Shown: one piece after another, positions 1 to 8,692 of the stretch
Position numbering within the stretch: position 1 is the first letter of the stretch
Layout: each line of letters starts with the position of its first letter
NCBI RefSeq assembly: GCF_019703855.1
Contig: NZ_AP024086.1
Span: forward strand, 1,198,501 to 1,262,500
Length of the DNA: 64,000 nucleotides
From: Desulfomarina profundi
GTDB taxonomy: Bacteria; Desulfobacterota; Desulfobulbia; Desulfobulbales; Desulfocapsaceae
Reading direction: 5' to 3'
The notes under the pieces: generated by a model
The model's database searches: none
Seen by the model: only the letters and a program-made list of their open reading frames with translations
Told to the model about the DNA's origin: nothing
Made by a program: the position numbers and the translations under genes

Positions 1-748
1 TTATCTCTGCAACTTTTTGTGCTGTATACAGGATATAGAGGGGTTCATTTCTCTTTCCCCTGAACGGATGAGGAGCAAGAAACGGCCCATCGGTTTCAAG
101 GACCATGGAACTCAGCGGTATCTTTTTAACAACATCCTGCAGGACCGGGCTGTTTTTAAAAGTTACGATACCGGGAACGGATATGAGTAATCCAAGATCA
201 AGAACTTTTTTGGCAAAATCAAAATCTCCGGAAAAACAGTGCATTATTCCTCCATGTTTCAATGGTGAAGCATTGCGGAGGATATCGATGGTGTCTGCAT
301 CGGCTTCCCGGTTATGAATTATAACCGGCAGACCAAGCTCACCAGCCAGATTGAGTTGTCTGTCAAACAACTCTTTCTGTATGTTTTTGGGAGAGTGTAG
401 TTTGGCGTAGTCGAGCCCAATTTCACCATAGCCGACAATATAATCCGGATTGGTATGATAAAGAGTATGGAGGGCCGAAAAATCAGAATCGCTACTGTTT
501 TGGGCGTCATGTGGATGGATACCGATTGTTGCAGATATCTGGCTGAACTTTTTTGAAAGCGCAACTGCACGGACGGAACTTTCCATGTCAATGCCTATTG
601 TAACTATTCGAGCAACCCCATGGTCTGCACCATTTGTTATGATTTTTTCCAGGTCCTCCCGATACATTTTCATATCAAGGTGACAATGAGTGTCTATAAT
701 GTAGGCATCACCCTGGAGATTCGGTAATGCTTTCTTGCTGGTCGTCAA
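1..748 (-). CDS. tatD: TatD-family metal-dependent hydrolase (3' end cut by window edge)
   Basis: TatD-family metal-dependent DNase/hydrolase with a TIM-barrel amidohydrolase fold. The N-terminal metal-binding motif DTHCHLD (residues 19-25, H21 and H23) is followed by a GIHPHDA loop, VGYGEIGLDY, HNREA, MHCFSG and ETDGPFLAP. These are the ordered TatD signatures, with the ligand Glu, His and Asp all present. No ATG fits; the start is TTG at 748, preceded by a strong GGGAGGA ribosome site about 7 bases upstream. The frame is still open at base 1, and the last visible residues (VAEI) are close to the usual C-terminus, so only about 10-15 residues are missing. Family membership is certain; the cellular substrate is not. 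Confidence 0.93.
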   Translation of the reverse strand, partial: MTTSKKALPNLQGDAYIIDTHCHLDMKMYREDLEKIITNGADHGVARIVTIGIDMESSVRAVALSKKFSQISATIGIHPHDAQNSSDSDFSALHTLYHTNPDYIVGYGEIGLDYAKLHSPKNIQKELFDRQLNLAGELGLPVIIHNREADADTIDILRNASPLKHGGIMHCFSGDFDFAKKVLDLGLLISVPGIVTFKNSPVLQDVVKKIPLSSMVLETDGPFLAPHPFRGKRNEPLYILYTAQKVAEI

Positions 749-1385
749 ACTGTATTCCTCCCGAAACAGGTTTATCTAAAAATCCTGCAACTCAAGGTCG
801 TTCTGCCGCAGTCAGATTTTTATTCCTTTGTTGCACCTAAAAGGCATAAATACCCAAAGGGCATAAATACCCAAAAGGCATAAATGGTCGAGCTATTGGG
901 TCCAGCCATGCTGGGTTATCAGAATTCTTTTGTCCGGTTAAATCTGAATTGTTCCCGTCACTGTTTATCTGGAGCTGCATTGTATATTAAAACAGGAAAT
1001 AAAGCTTCACAATGAACTAGTGTAATGATTTTTCATATAAAAATATAAAATAAATCTTCATATACGATCAAAACTATCGTATAGTAAAAAGGAGTTTTCC
1101 AGTTTTTTTTAAAAACTGCTGTAAAATACTCAATATTCAATGGTTGAATTGGATTGTTTTTTCAGGATTATCCGAAGACTTCGTCGTTACTCTGTTCAGA
1201 AATGATTTTTCATTCTCTTGGTATGCGTTAGTGGGATAATGTTGGTTTATATAAGTGGTTTTTATGGTGATTTTCTTAAAATGTCAAACAGAACCTTTTG
1301 AGAGATTATTGCTTTATTATTGAAATAAATGCGGGTTTGAGAAAAAGCTGATTCCAGCGACAATATTTAAGATGAGGTTTGTGGC
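749..1385. other. AT-rich intergenic region
   Basis: About 640 bases between the divergent TatD gene and the MglB-like gene. I see no open frame with a ribosome site. It contains a short tandem repeat (841-887) and a sequence at about 796-825 that resembles one at 6239-6267. The right part (about 1000-1350) is very AT-rich and presumably carries the promoter of the downstream plus-strand genes, but no single -35/-10 pair stands out. Confidence 0.5.
841..887. repeat. 17-bp direct repeat, 2.7 copies
   Basis: Unit AAGGCATAAATACCCAA at 841-857 is repeated with one change at 858-874, and its first 11 bases recur at 875-885. It is non-coding, between divergent genes. Function unknown; it could be a regulator-binding iteron or a replication-slippage product. 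Confidence 0.7.
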
Positions 1386-1784
1386 ATGAATTATGGGATT
1401 GTCAGTCAGGAGCAACTCGAGCAAATAGATGGAATATTATCAGAAAAGCTGATAAAGCTCGGTGTCGATTGCGTTATTATAATTGACATGGCGGGTAATA
1501 TAATCACTGCCAAGGATAATGGTGAAAGCAAGTATGATGTTTATTCCTTTGCTGCTCTGGCTGCCGGTAATTTTGCAACGGTAGATGCCATGGCAAAGCT
1601 TGTCGGTGAACAGGAGTTTTCTCTGTTGTTCCATAAAGGACAGGAATCAAATATCCACTTCAGTAAAATTGATGATGAGCTTCTTTTGATTTCCATGTTC
1701 GGCAGAGATATTTCTTTGGGTTTTCTTCGATTGAATGTGGTGGATGTCATAGAGAAAATAAGAAAGGTCTGGGATAAAAAGTAG
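1386..1784 (+). CDS. Roadblock/LC7-domain protein, MglB-like GTPase regulator
   Basis: A 132-residue single-domain Roadblock/LC7 protein. The pattern of a helix, then VDCVIIIDMAGNII, SFAALAAGNFATVDAMAKLV, and a late strand DELLLISMF is typical of MglB-type proteins, which dimerise and act on MglA-type small GTPases as GAP/GEF. The ATG at 1386 has GAGG about 10 bases upstream. The next gene, 83 bases downstream, is an MglA-like GTPase, so the two very probably form a functional pair in cell polarity, motility or envelope organisation. The specific process cannot be read from the sequence. Confidence 0.85.
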   Translation: MNYGIVSQEQLEQIDGILSEKLIKLGVDCVIIIDMAGNIITAKDNGESKYDVYSFAALAAGNFATVDAMAKLVGEQEFSLLFHKGQESNIHFSKIDDELLLISMFGRDISLGFLRLNVVDVIEKIRKVWDKK

Positions 1785-1867
1785 GTAAAGTTGAAAATGC
1801 TTTTCTTGCAGTGTGGATCCACTGAAGTCATCAGCTTTATATTGAAGAAACTACAGGGAGTGGAACG

Positions 1868-2473
1868 TTGAGTTTCATTAATTTAAAAGAAAAAGTAGTA
1901 CAGGTTAAGATTGTCTATTATGGACCTGGTCGCGGTGGAAAGACAACAAATCTTGAATATGTCAATCGGAGGTATCGAAAGCAGATTCTCTCTGAGATGG
2001 TAAGTTTGAAAACCCATGGAGACAGAACATTATTCTTTGATTTTCTGCCTTTTGATATGGGAAAAATCAAAGGGTATGACATAAAAATACAGTTGTACAC
2101 AGTACCTGGACAGGTCAAATATAATGCCACGAGAAAACTGGTTCTGCGGGGTGTAGACGGAATTGTTTTTGTTGCCGATGCGATGGAGAAGCAGCGTGAA
2201 AAAAATATCAGATCTCTCAACCAGCTCCATGAAAATCTGAAATCATATAAGGAGAGTATTTTTAAAATACCTCTGGTTATGCAATATAATAAAATTGATT
2301 TAAAAGAACATGGTATACCAATACTGCCAACCTCCGTGTTGCAGAACGATCTGAACAGTCGATTAAAAGTACCCTATTTTGAAGCAAGTGCGATCACCGG
2401 ATATAATGTTGCGGCTACTTTGAAGAAAATCATCTCTTCATCAGTTATTTCAATTCAGAAAAAATTACTCTAG
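1868..2473 (+). CDS. MglA-like small Ras-family GTPase
   Basis: A 201-residue bacterial Ras-like GTPase of the MglA group. The P-loop is GPGRGGKTTN (about residues 19-28). LYTVPGQVKYNATRK is the MglA switch II region, where 'VPGQ' replaces the Ras 'DTAGQ', and the NKxD base-recognition motif is NKID. The start is TTG at 1868 with GGGAGTGG just upstream. It is flanked by an MglB-like partner and a large acidic protein, and the three genes are closely spaced and probably one operon. The expected role is a nucleotide-dependent polarity or trafficking switch whose hydrolysis is stimulated by the Roadblock partner. This is inferred from the family. Confidence 0.9.
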   Translation: MSFINLKEKVVQVKIVYYGPGRGGKTTNLEYVNRRYRKQILSEMVSLKTHGDRTLFFDFLPFDMGKIKGYDIKIQLYTVPGQVKYNATRKLVLRGVDGIVFVADAMEKQREKNIRSLNQLHENLKSYKESIFKIPLVMQYNKIDLKEHGIPILPTSVLQNDLNSRLKVPYFEASAITGYNVAATLKKIISSSVISIQKKLL

Positions 2474-2484
2474 AGAGAAAGGCT

Positions 2485-5244
2485 GTGGTTGAACAGTATA
2501 ATGAAAATCAATACGATGATGATTTGACAATCGGGTTAGATGACTATGAAGAGAGATATCAACCGGATACCGTTGATCTTTTTGAATTCTCAACCCAGGA
2601 GGAGTCACCTATCAGCAGGTTGAAAAGCCTGATTTTATCGATTGATTGGGAAATTACTGATGAGGTCCTGATGCAGTTTAATGAGGAGCTTGTTGACCTC
2701 AGGGACATATGGGCTGATGAAAAAATTAATCTTGTGTATATTCAGGCCCTCGAGAAAATCAGCAAATATATTTACCAGCAAAAAGCCGAAGCTCATCCAA
2801 ATGCGATAAAATTACTTTTAACGTTTTATTATAATCTTGAAAAAATTGTTTCATCTGGGGAACTCTCTGAGCAGGAGAAAAAAGATCTTCTTTTAGAAGA
2901 TGTTAAGAAGTTTGAATATTTTAAACAGCAGATTGTTCGATACGATAAAAGATCCGGTAAAACCAATGAAGTAGAAAAAGTCCCCGAATCTTCGGGTGAT
3001 GTCCAGGTCGACAGCGATGAACTGTTAAATTTGAAAGCCGCTGTTCTGGGCATTGACTGGGAGATCACCGAAGAGGATTTAAAAAAGCTTCGGGAAGAGG
3101 TTGTCAAGCTTGAAACAAAATTTGCAGAGGAAAGGCCTAAGCTTATTTTGTTGCAGGGCATTGGAACCCTTGGAGCCTACATAAAGGTAAAGAAGAGCAA
3201 TGCCCATGCAGATGCTTTTTCATTATTGCATCTCTTTTTTGAAAGCCTTGAGAAGATTGTTACAACCTCAATGACATTTGAAGAAGAAAAGGAAGTTCTC
3301 TTCCATGCAGTGGAAAAATTTAACGCATTTAAAGAACTTCTTGGCACAACAATTTCTGAGGAATCTTTAAAGAAGCGGGAAGAGGACGCCGGTCAGGAAG
3401 TGGTTGGTGATTCCAGTGAAATTCAGCCCGCACTTGCTGATTTTGATGATGAAGAATCCATTGGTTTCCAGGAAGAGGCTGAAGCTCAGGAGCTTGGTCT
3501 GAAAAGTCCTCTGGATGTGTCATCCCATATCGATCAGTTCTTTGGCGATGCACCGGAAGAAGAGAGTGATGAGCTGCTGGCAGCGGCTGATTTAACTGAA
3601 GCGTTGCAAGGTGTTGATGTTGAAGAGGATGATAAGCAAGAACCCGAGCAGGCCGTTGAGCTTGAAGTAGGAGAACAGACTCTTTTTAAGGATGAACCCG
3701 ATGCTGATTTGTTTGAAGATTCAGAGGAAGATCCTGTACCGTTAGTTGAAGAGAAAGAGTTGGCGTTGCAGGGTGTGGATGTTGAAACCGAGGCAGATGA
3801 TGATTCCGGTGAGGAACCATTGCCGATTGAAGCATCAGGCGAGTTGGCTCCTGCGTTGACTGACAGTGATGAGGAATCTCTTTTCAGTGTTGATTCATTG
3901 GAGGGTCCAATACAGCATCAGGATGTTGAAGAAAAGCTGGAAGAAACTCTCAATGATTTTTTTGTGGAGGATGAGGCGGCTGAAACAGTTCCTTTTGGCT
4001 TTACGGCTGAAACAGATTCTGGTGAGCAGAAAGAGGAGACTGATATAGGTTTTTCTGATCAATTGTTTGAGGAGCCTCTGGAAATAGATGATGAACCGAT
4101 AGCTGATGATGTCAGTGGTCAGGAACTTGAAGATTCGGAACAACTTGATCTTGTAGAAGAATTGCCAGAGCCGGTAGATGATGAGTCCCTTGTCATTGAA
4201 TCCCCGGCTGAACCGGAGGAACCGGAACCTGTAGAGTGGTTTCAGGAATCATTACCGGAAGAAAATGATCTTGATCTTGCTCCAGTTCCGGAAGAAATTC
4301 CCGTTGAAGGTTTGGCTGTTGATGAAAGAGAGGCGGCAGAACCTGTTGATGCCGGGGATGAAGAGCTTTTTAAAGATGTTGCGGATGATATTGACCCTGC
4401 TCTGTTGTCAGAAGAGTTGGATGATGTTGGTGATGATACTTTTTCAACCACGCTGGACCAGAATCTTGATTCTTTCTTTGGGATGGATGAGGGAGTCGAG
4501 GAAGCAACAGACGATGATCTGCTCTTTTCATTACCTGAGGATGAACCTGAATCTGTTGTAGATGAAGCTGGAAAAGAGGATGAGCCTGAAGAGGATGAGG
4601 AAGAAGTTGTCTTTGAACTTGCGGAAGAAGATGTTCAACAGGACGATGACCTCTTGCCTGCTGCATCATCGGAAGAGTCGGAAGGAATAGAAATTCCAGG
4701 CGACTCTGTAGATGAAAACCCCTTGGCGTCTCTGGGCGCCTGTCTCAGTTCTATTGAACTGGAGCTGGATGGGAAGGTTATACAGGGGATATTTGCTGAA
4801 ATAAATCATTTAAGACAGCTGTGGGCCGACAGGACTCTTGAGAAAACATTTTTACAGCTGTTATCGACTGTTACACAGCACGTTGACCAATTTCGCCTGG
4901 AGTCCAGTCATGAATCTTTTGCTTTACTCAAAGACAATTACGATGCGTTGAGGACTCTATCTGATAAAACTGCGGAAGAGGCTCAGGAGATGCTTCTCAG
5001 GGAGACTGCAAAGGTTCTTGGCTGGCAGCAGGAGATTATTACTGCCATGGTCTCACCTGCCGCCGGGAACACAATCTCTCCTGATGAAAACGGAAGTGAA
5101 GATGTGCAGGAAAAAGAAGAGACAGAAGGCCTGCGAGATGAAGTGACTATAGTAACGACAGATATCCATGAGGAAATTGTCAGTTTGAGAAAGACACTTC
5201 AGGAGGAAATTGCTTCTCTTAAGAAGGAATTGAAAAAAGAATAG
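2485..5244 (+). CDS. Large acidic protein with three copies of a helical domain (MglA-associated, unknown function)
   Basis: 919 residues, GTG start at 2485, only 11 bases after the MglA-like stop. I do not recognise a named family. Three diverged copies of a roughly 108-residue all-helical unit are visible: residues about 43-150, 180-288 and 745-855. They share landmarks such as LKSLILSIDWEIT / LKAAVLGIDWEIT / LGACLSSIELELD, then a mid-helix LRDIWADEK / LETKFAEER / LRQLWADRT, and an ending FEYFKQQI / FNAFKELL / VLGWQQEI. Residues 290-740 are an extremely Asp/Glu-rich, low-complexity and probably disordered linker. The C-terminus (about 885-919) is a short Lys/Glu coiled coil. With its position beside the GTPase switch it may be an effector or scaffold; this is inference. 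Confidence 0.85.
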   Translation: MVEQYNENQYDDDLTIGLDDYEERYQPDTVDLFEFSTQEESPISRLKSLILSIDWEITDEVLMQFNEELVDLRDIWADEKINLVYIQALEKISKYIYQQKAEAHPNAIKLLLTFYYNLEKIVSSGELSEQEKKDLLLEDVKKFEYFKQQIVRYDKRSGKTNEVEKVPESSGDVQVDSDELLNLKAAVLGIDWEITEEDLKKLREEVVKLETKFAEERPKLILLQGIGTLGAYIKVKKSNAHADAFSLLHLFFESLEKIVTTSMTFEEEKEVLFHAVEKFNAFKELLGTTISEESLKKREEDAGQEVVGDSSEIQPALADFDDEESIGFQEEAEAQELGLKSPLDVSSHIDQFFGDAPEEESDELLAAADLTEALQGVDVEEDDKQEPEQAVELEVGEQTLFKDEPDADLFEDSEEDPVPLVEEKELALQGVDVETEADDDSGEEPLPIEASGELAPALTDSDEESLFSVDSLEGPIQHQDVEEKLEETLNDFFVEDEAAETVPFGFTAETDSGEQKEETDIGFSDQLFEEPLEIDDEPIADDVSGQELEDSEQLDLVEELPEPVDDESLVIESPAEPEEPEPVEWFQESLPEENDLDLAPVPEEIPVEGLAVDEREAAEPVDAGDEELFKDVADDIDPALLSEELDDVGDDTFSTTLDQNLDSFFGMDEGVEEATDDDLLFSLPEDEPESVVDEAGKEDEPEEDEEEVVFELAEEDVQQDDDLLPAASSEESEGIEIPGDSVDENPLASLGACLSSIELELDGKVIQGIFAEINHLRQLWADRTLEKTFLQLLSTVTQHVDQFRLESSHESFALLKDNYDALRTLSDKTAEEAQEMLLRETAKVLGWQQEIITAMVSPAAGNTISPDENGSEDVQEKEETEGLRDEVTIVTTDIHEEIVSLRKTLQEEIASLKKELKKE

Positions 5245-5282
5245 CGGAAATATCTCCGGTCTGGCTGGGGAGTAAAGCAAAC

Positions 5283-5325
5283 AAAAAAACGCTGCACCAG
5301 TAGTGATGGTGTAGCGTTTTTTTGT
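5283..5325. terminator. Rho-independent terminator (bidirectional)
   Basis: Stem AACGCTGCACCA (to 5299), 7-base loop, then TGGTGTAGCGTT (from 5307), flanked by an A-run on the left and a T-run on the right. It can therefore stop transcription from the plus-strand operon ending at 5244 and from the minus strand. Confidence 0.9.
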
Positions 5326-5353
5326 TTGAGAAATACAGGTTGGCCAGACTTGT

Positions 5354-6235
5354 TTATCGTAAAAAGGCTATGGTGGAAAGGAGGGTATAAAGGAAAAGCC
5401 CAGCAAAAAAAAGATAAACAGCCTGTCTTCGATAATTATTGTCCCGGGAAAGCGAGAAAAACAGGAAAAGGAAAAGGGCTGGGACTATAACTCCAGCGAA
5501 CAGCGGAGGAAAATAGCGGAGGAGCTCCTGGAGGCCGAGGAAGAACCATGGACCGGTAATATATTCAATTCCCGGTAGTTCCGGCTCAAGTGGTGCTGCC
5601 AGGTAAACGGGAAGAATGAACATGAAAATGAGAAGCAGAGGATGTCCTGAGGCTGTAGTCTTATATCTCCGCAGATGGTTCCAGAGAAGTACAAGAAGGA
5701 GGAGGTCGAAGGAAATGATATGGTGAAGATAAACATTTCTCATCCCATGGGATGAGATGGAAAAGAGGAGATCATTCAGTGCGTGCCCGGCAAAGGGTAT
5801 GGATTGAATAATATTTTCAGCAATGAAACCTGCGGATGAGCCTGTAGTGTCATCCCTTAAAATATAACCTGTGAAAAGCAGCAGGAGTGTGACGGGCAGG
5901 GAGGATGCAACAAACAGCCAGTCTTTTCGTGTATATTTGTCAGTTTTTGTATAGGTGAACATAAAATGACAGCAGGAGAACAGAAAGAAAAACTGGCTTG
6001 AATAAAAATGCAGAGATCGGAAATAACCTCCGAACGGAACGATTAATTCAATCGAAACCGAAGAATAATACGGTGTTGAAGGTTGATATTGTATCCCGAC
6101 AATAATACCCGAAAAAAGGGAAACATAGAGACAGACCAGCGCCCAGCTGCCCCATTTGCAGTTTTCCAGGAAAAGCAGTAGTTGTTGGATAATGCCCATT
6201 TTTTCTCTGTCCAGTTTATCAGGAAATCCCGTCAT
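5354..6235 (-). CDS. Cytochrome b/b6-type quinol oxidoreductase subunit
   Basis: Membrane subunit of a bc-type complex, about 293 residues (ATG at 6235; a TTG directly in front is the other option). Heme-ligand histidines are visible as H-x13-H in the second helix (LHF...CHF) and as HH...NHL with the 15-residue spacing typical of cytochrome b6 rather than mitochondrial b. The four-helix b6 domain is followed, in the same polypeptide, by about three more helices. The Qo-site signature normally read as PEWY is GPWF here (GPWFFLGLQELLRYFPP). It lies just downstream of a Rieske gene in the same direction, so the two probably form a minimal quinol-oxidising module. No cytochrome c gene is adjacent. 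Confidence 0.88.
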   Translation of the reverse strand: MTGFPDKLDREKMGIIQQLLLFLENCKWGSWALVCLYVSLFSGIIVGIQYQPSTPYYSSVSIELIVPFGGYFRSLHFYSSQFFFLFSCCHFMFTYTKTDKYTRKDWLFVASSLPVTLLLLFTGYILRDDTTGSSAGFIAENIIQSIPFAGHALNDLLFSISSHGMRNVYLHHIISFDLLLLVLLWNHLRRYKTTASGHPLLLIFMFILPVYLAAPLEPELPGIEYITGPWFFLGLQELLRYFPPLFAGVIVPALFLFLFFSLSRDNNYRRQAVYLFFAGLFLYTLLSTIAFLR

Positions 6236-6318
6236 CAAAGGTTGTTATGCCGCAGTCGGATTTTCATTGATTATCCCGGGAGCATAAACTGCCGAGTTAT
6301 ATTATCCAGCTGTGTCGG

Positions 6319-6717
6319 TCAGGTTGTAACTATGTAATATGGACTGTTTTCTCTTTTTTCAACCGGAAACTGTTTGAGCGGTTTTCGGGCAGGTCCGTGG
6401 AGGACAGCCCCTGTTCTAGCGTAAAAACGACTCTGGTGGCAGGGGCATTCCAGGATGTCTTCCGCATCCTTATAGTGGAGTCTGCAGCCAAGGTGTGTAC
6501 ATTTCCTTGACAGAGCCCAACAGGAGCCATCTTTATCAAAAAGAATGAAATCTCTGGTCACGAGAACACCATCTGCCGGGAGAGGGGTACCGATCTTTAC
6601 GTAATTCGGTTTTTTGGGGACAGTGTAACCTGCAAATTTCAATATGGGATAGAGAAGTGCTGTTGACAGCAACTGGAGAATAATATTTCTCCTTTTTTTC
6701 TGGAATTTAATGCCCAC
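6319..6717 (-). CDS. Rieske [2Fe-2S] protein
   Basis: A 132-residue Rieske protein. Box 1 CTHLGC and box 2 CPCHQS supply the two Cys/His pairs and the disulfide cysteines. An N-terminal hydrophobic segment (about residues 12-28) after a basic KKRR stretch acts as membrane anchor or Tat-like signal, although the twin Arg is within KKRRN. The apparent start is GTG at 6717 and the Shine-Dalgarno sequence is weak. It lies 23 bases downstream of coaD and upstream of cytochrome b, giving a qcrAB/petCB-like order. It would transfer electrons from quinol to a periplasmic acceptor. Confidence 0.93.
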   Translation of the reverse strand: MGIKFQKKRRNIILQLLSTALLYPILKFAGYTVPKKPNYVKIGTPLPADGVLVTRDFILFDKDGSCWALSRKCTHLGCRLHYKDAEDILECPCHQSRFYARTGAVLHGPARKPLKQFPVEKRENSPYYIVTT

Positions 6718-6740
6718 GAATACAGGTTAGATAGAAAAGA

Positions 6741-7250
6741 TTACTGTTTCTCTGAAAACTTATCAATCAGCATTTCATTGACGTGAAAAGGAACCATATC
6801 ACTGACATCCCCGCCGTTTCTTGCGGCATCCTTGATAATTGATGAACTGATGAAAATCCATCTGAAATTCGGCATAAGGAATACCGAATCGACTTCCCGC
6901 TGCAGTTTTCTGTTCATCAGTGCAAGCTGAAATTCATAATCAAAATCTGATACGGCACGCAGACCTCGAACTATGGCTTTTGCTTTCTGCTGATGAGCAA
7001 AGTCAACCAGCAAGCCTGATACGGAATGTACTTCGACCCGGGAGAAATCTTTAAATGTCTGCTCAATCATTTTTACTCTTTCTTCAACTGAAAAAAGAGG
7101 ACTTTTGGCAGGGTTTATACCAACTGCGACAATAACCTTACTGAAAAGATTCAGTGCCCTTTCAATTATATTGACATGACCCATGGTAATTGGATCAAAG
7201 GTTCCGGGATAAACTGCGATAGCCTGTTCTGTTTTAATATGAGTACTCAT
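6741..7250 (-). CDS. coaD: Phosphopantetheine adenylyltransferase
   Basis: Penultimate step of coenzyme A synthesis: 4'-phosphopantetheine + ATP to dephospho-CoA + PPi. The 169-residue length is normal. The nucleotidyltransferase motif GTFDPITMGH (about residues 16-25) carries the T/HxGH catalytic site. The conserved block RGLRAVSDFDYEFQLALMN is present, and the C-terminal ISSSIIKD motif corresponds to the usual ISSTxVKE. Located directly downstream of rsmD, a very common bacterial pairing. Confidence 0.97.
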   Translation of the reverse strand: MSTHIKTEQAIAVYPGTFDPITMGHVNIIERALNLFSKVIVAVGINPAKSPLFSVEERVKMIEQTFKDFSRVEVHSVSGLLVDFAHQQKAKAIVRGLRAVSDFDYEFQLALMNRKLQREVDSVFLMPNFRWIFISSSIIKDAARNGGDVSDMVPFHVNEMLIDKFSEKQ

Positions 7251-7326
7251 AAATTGCTTCCCTGGATTAAATTTCTGCCGATATCTGATCGGTTTTTGAG
7301 TATACGATCACAGGTGTTTATTTTTT

Positions 7327-7929
7327 CTAAATTTTTTCTGACTGCATAAGGTTGGGTTTATAAAACCAGAATGAGGCTTCACCGTAGACACGTCGGTCAA
7401 ACAACCTGAGAAACGAAAGCTCTGTCGGTAGACTTACATTGCATCGTTCTTCAATGATAAGGAGACCATTGTTTGATAATAGATTGCTTTTGTCAAGCAT
7501 AAGCAGTGATTTTAATGAATAATTGCTGGAATAAGGTGGGTCCGAGAAAATTATGTCAAATCCACGGGGGTGCAGGGAAGATAATTTTCCGGTTGGCAGG
7601 CTGTGGGTAAGGTCATGACGAATGACTTTAATTGTGGAAACATTTTTTCTATTTCCGAGGCAGAGGGAAATATTCCGCTGTAAAATTTGAAGCGCAATCT
7701 TGTTTTTTTCGACAAAAAAGACGTTATTTGCGCCCCTGCTGAACGCTTCAAGCCCAACAGCGCCAGTTCCTGCATAGAGGTCTAGCATGTCAGAATGAAT
7801 GATCCGCTGGCCTATAATGCTGAAGAGGGCTTCCCTGGCCCGATCGGAGGTCGGCCGAATGGTTTTACCCTGTCGAGCCGGCGGAGCAATCAGTTTCCGG
7901 CCTTTTACTGTCCCACTGATAATTCTCAA
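7327..7929 (-). CDS. rsmD: 16S rRNA (guanine966-N2)-methyltransferase
   Basis: SAM-dependent methyltransferase of 200 residues. N-terminal MRIISGTVKGRKL and RPTSDRAREALFSII are diagnostic of RsmD. The SAM-binding motif is DLYAGTGAVGLEAFSRGA, and the catalytic motif is FSDPPY, the N6/N2-methylase (D/N)PPY type. Paired with coaD downstream, as in many bacteria. It modifies G966 of 16S rRNA in the 30S subunit. Confidence 0.96.
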   Translation of the reverse strand: MRIISGTVKGRKLIAPPARQGKTIRPTSDRAREALFSIIGQRIIHSDMLDLYAGTGAVGLEAFSRGANNVFFVEKNKIALQILQRNISLCLGNRKNVSTIKVIRHDLTHSLPTGKLSSLHPRGFDIIFSDPPYSSNYSLKSLLMLDKSNLLSNNGLLIIEERCNVSLPTELSFLRLFDRRVYGEASFWFYKPNLMQSEKI

Positions 7930-8027
7930 TGTAATTTGATGAAGTCAAAGAGAAATCTGATTACATGGCACCCGGATCCTGCAATGAACAGGTTAGAAAT
8001 CCTCACTTTCCTGAAGAGAAATCCGTG

Positions 8028-8675
8028 CTAACTTTTGAGTTGCCCGAGAACTGTTTCTCCGGCACGAACTTTTTGTCCTACTTCCACAAGAATATCTGTT
8101 TCAACCGGCAGATAGAGATCAACTCTTGATCCAAATCGTATAAGGCCAAACCTCTTGCCTCTTATCGCTTCATCCCCGGGCTCAAGCCAGCAGATAATCC
8201 TTCTGGCAATCAGACCAGCAACCTGGACACAGGCAATTTTTTTCTGTTTCTCTGTTGAAATCACGGTAGCACAATATTCATTCTGCAGGGCACTTTTTTC
8301 ACTGTCGGCCGAATAAAATTTTCCAGGTCTATAGATTATCTGCTCCACTGTACCGGAAAACGGAATGCGGTTAACATGGACATTAAATACATTCATGAAA
8401 ATTGAAATCTTGAAAACTTCATCATGGATGAAAATTTCGTCCTTGATTCTGTCAATAAGAATAATTTTTCCGTCAGCAGGGGAAATCAATGCATTTTCAT
8501 TATGGGGAATGAATCTTTCCGGATCTCTGAAAAAACTGAGGACAAAGAGCGAGATGAGGAGAAGAACCAGGGTGACAACCGTGAATCCCAGTACTGCCGA
8601 AATAAGAGTACAAAACGCCGCCATGCCAATAAAAGGATATCCTTCCCTGGCAACAGGAATTTGAGGACTAAGCAT
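8028..8675 (-). CDS. psd: Phosphatidylserine decarboxylase proenzyme (short form)
   Basis: Converts phosphatidylserine to phosphatidylethanolamine. At 215 residues this is the short, archaeal/delta-proteobacterial type (PSD-A). Two N-terminal hydrophobic helices (about residues 12-48) anchor it in the membrane. The motifs SPADGKI, FMNVFNVHVNR and FGLIRFGSRVDLYLP are seen. The G182-S183 bond in the last is the self-cleavage site that generates the pyruvoyl prosthetic group. The usual partner pssA is not adjacent in this window; the gene follows ilvN by 17 bases. Confidence 0.94.
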   Translation of the reverse strand: MLSPQIPVAREGYPFIGMAAFCTLISAVLGFTVVTLVLLLISLFVLSFFRDPERFIPHNENALISPADGKIILIDRIKDEIFIHDEVFKISIFMNVFNVHVNRIPFSGTVEQIIYRPGKFYSADSEKSALQNEYCATVISTEKQKKIACVQVAGLIARRIICWLEPGDEAIRGKRFGLIRFGSRVDLYLPVETDILVEVGQKVRAGETVLGQLKS

Positions 8676-8692
8676 AATGGTAGAATGGAAGT

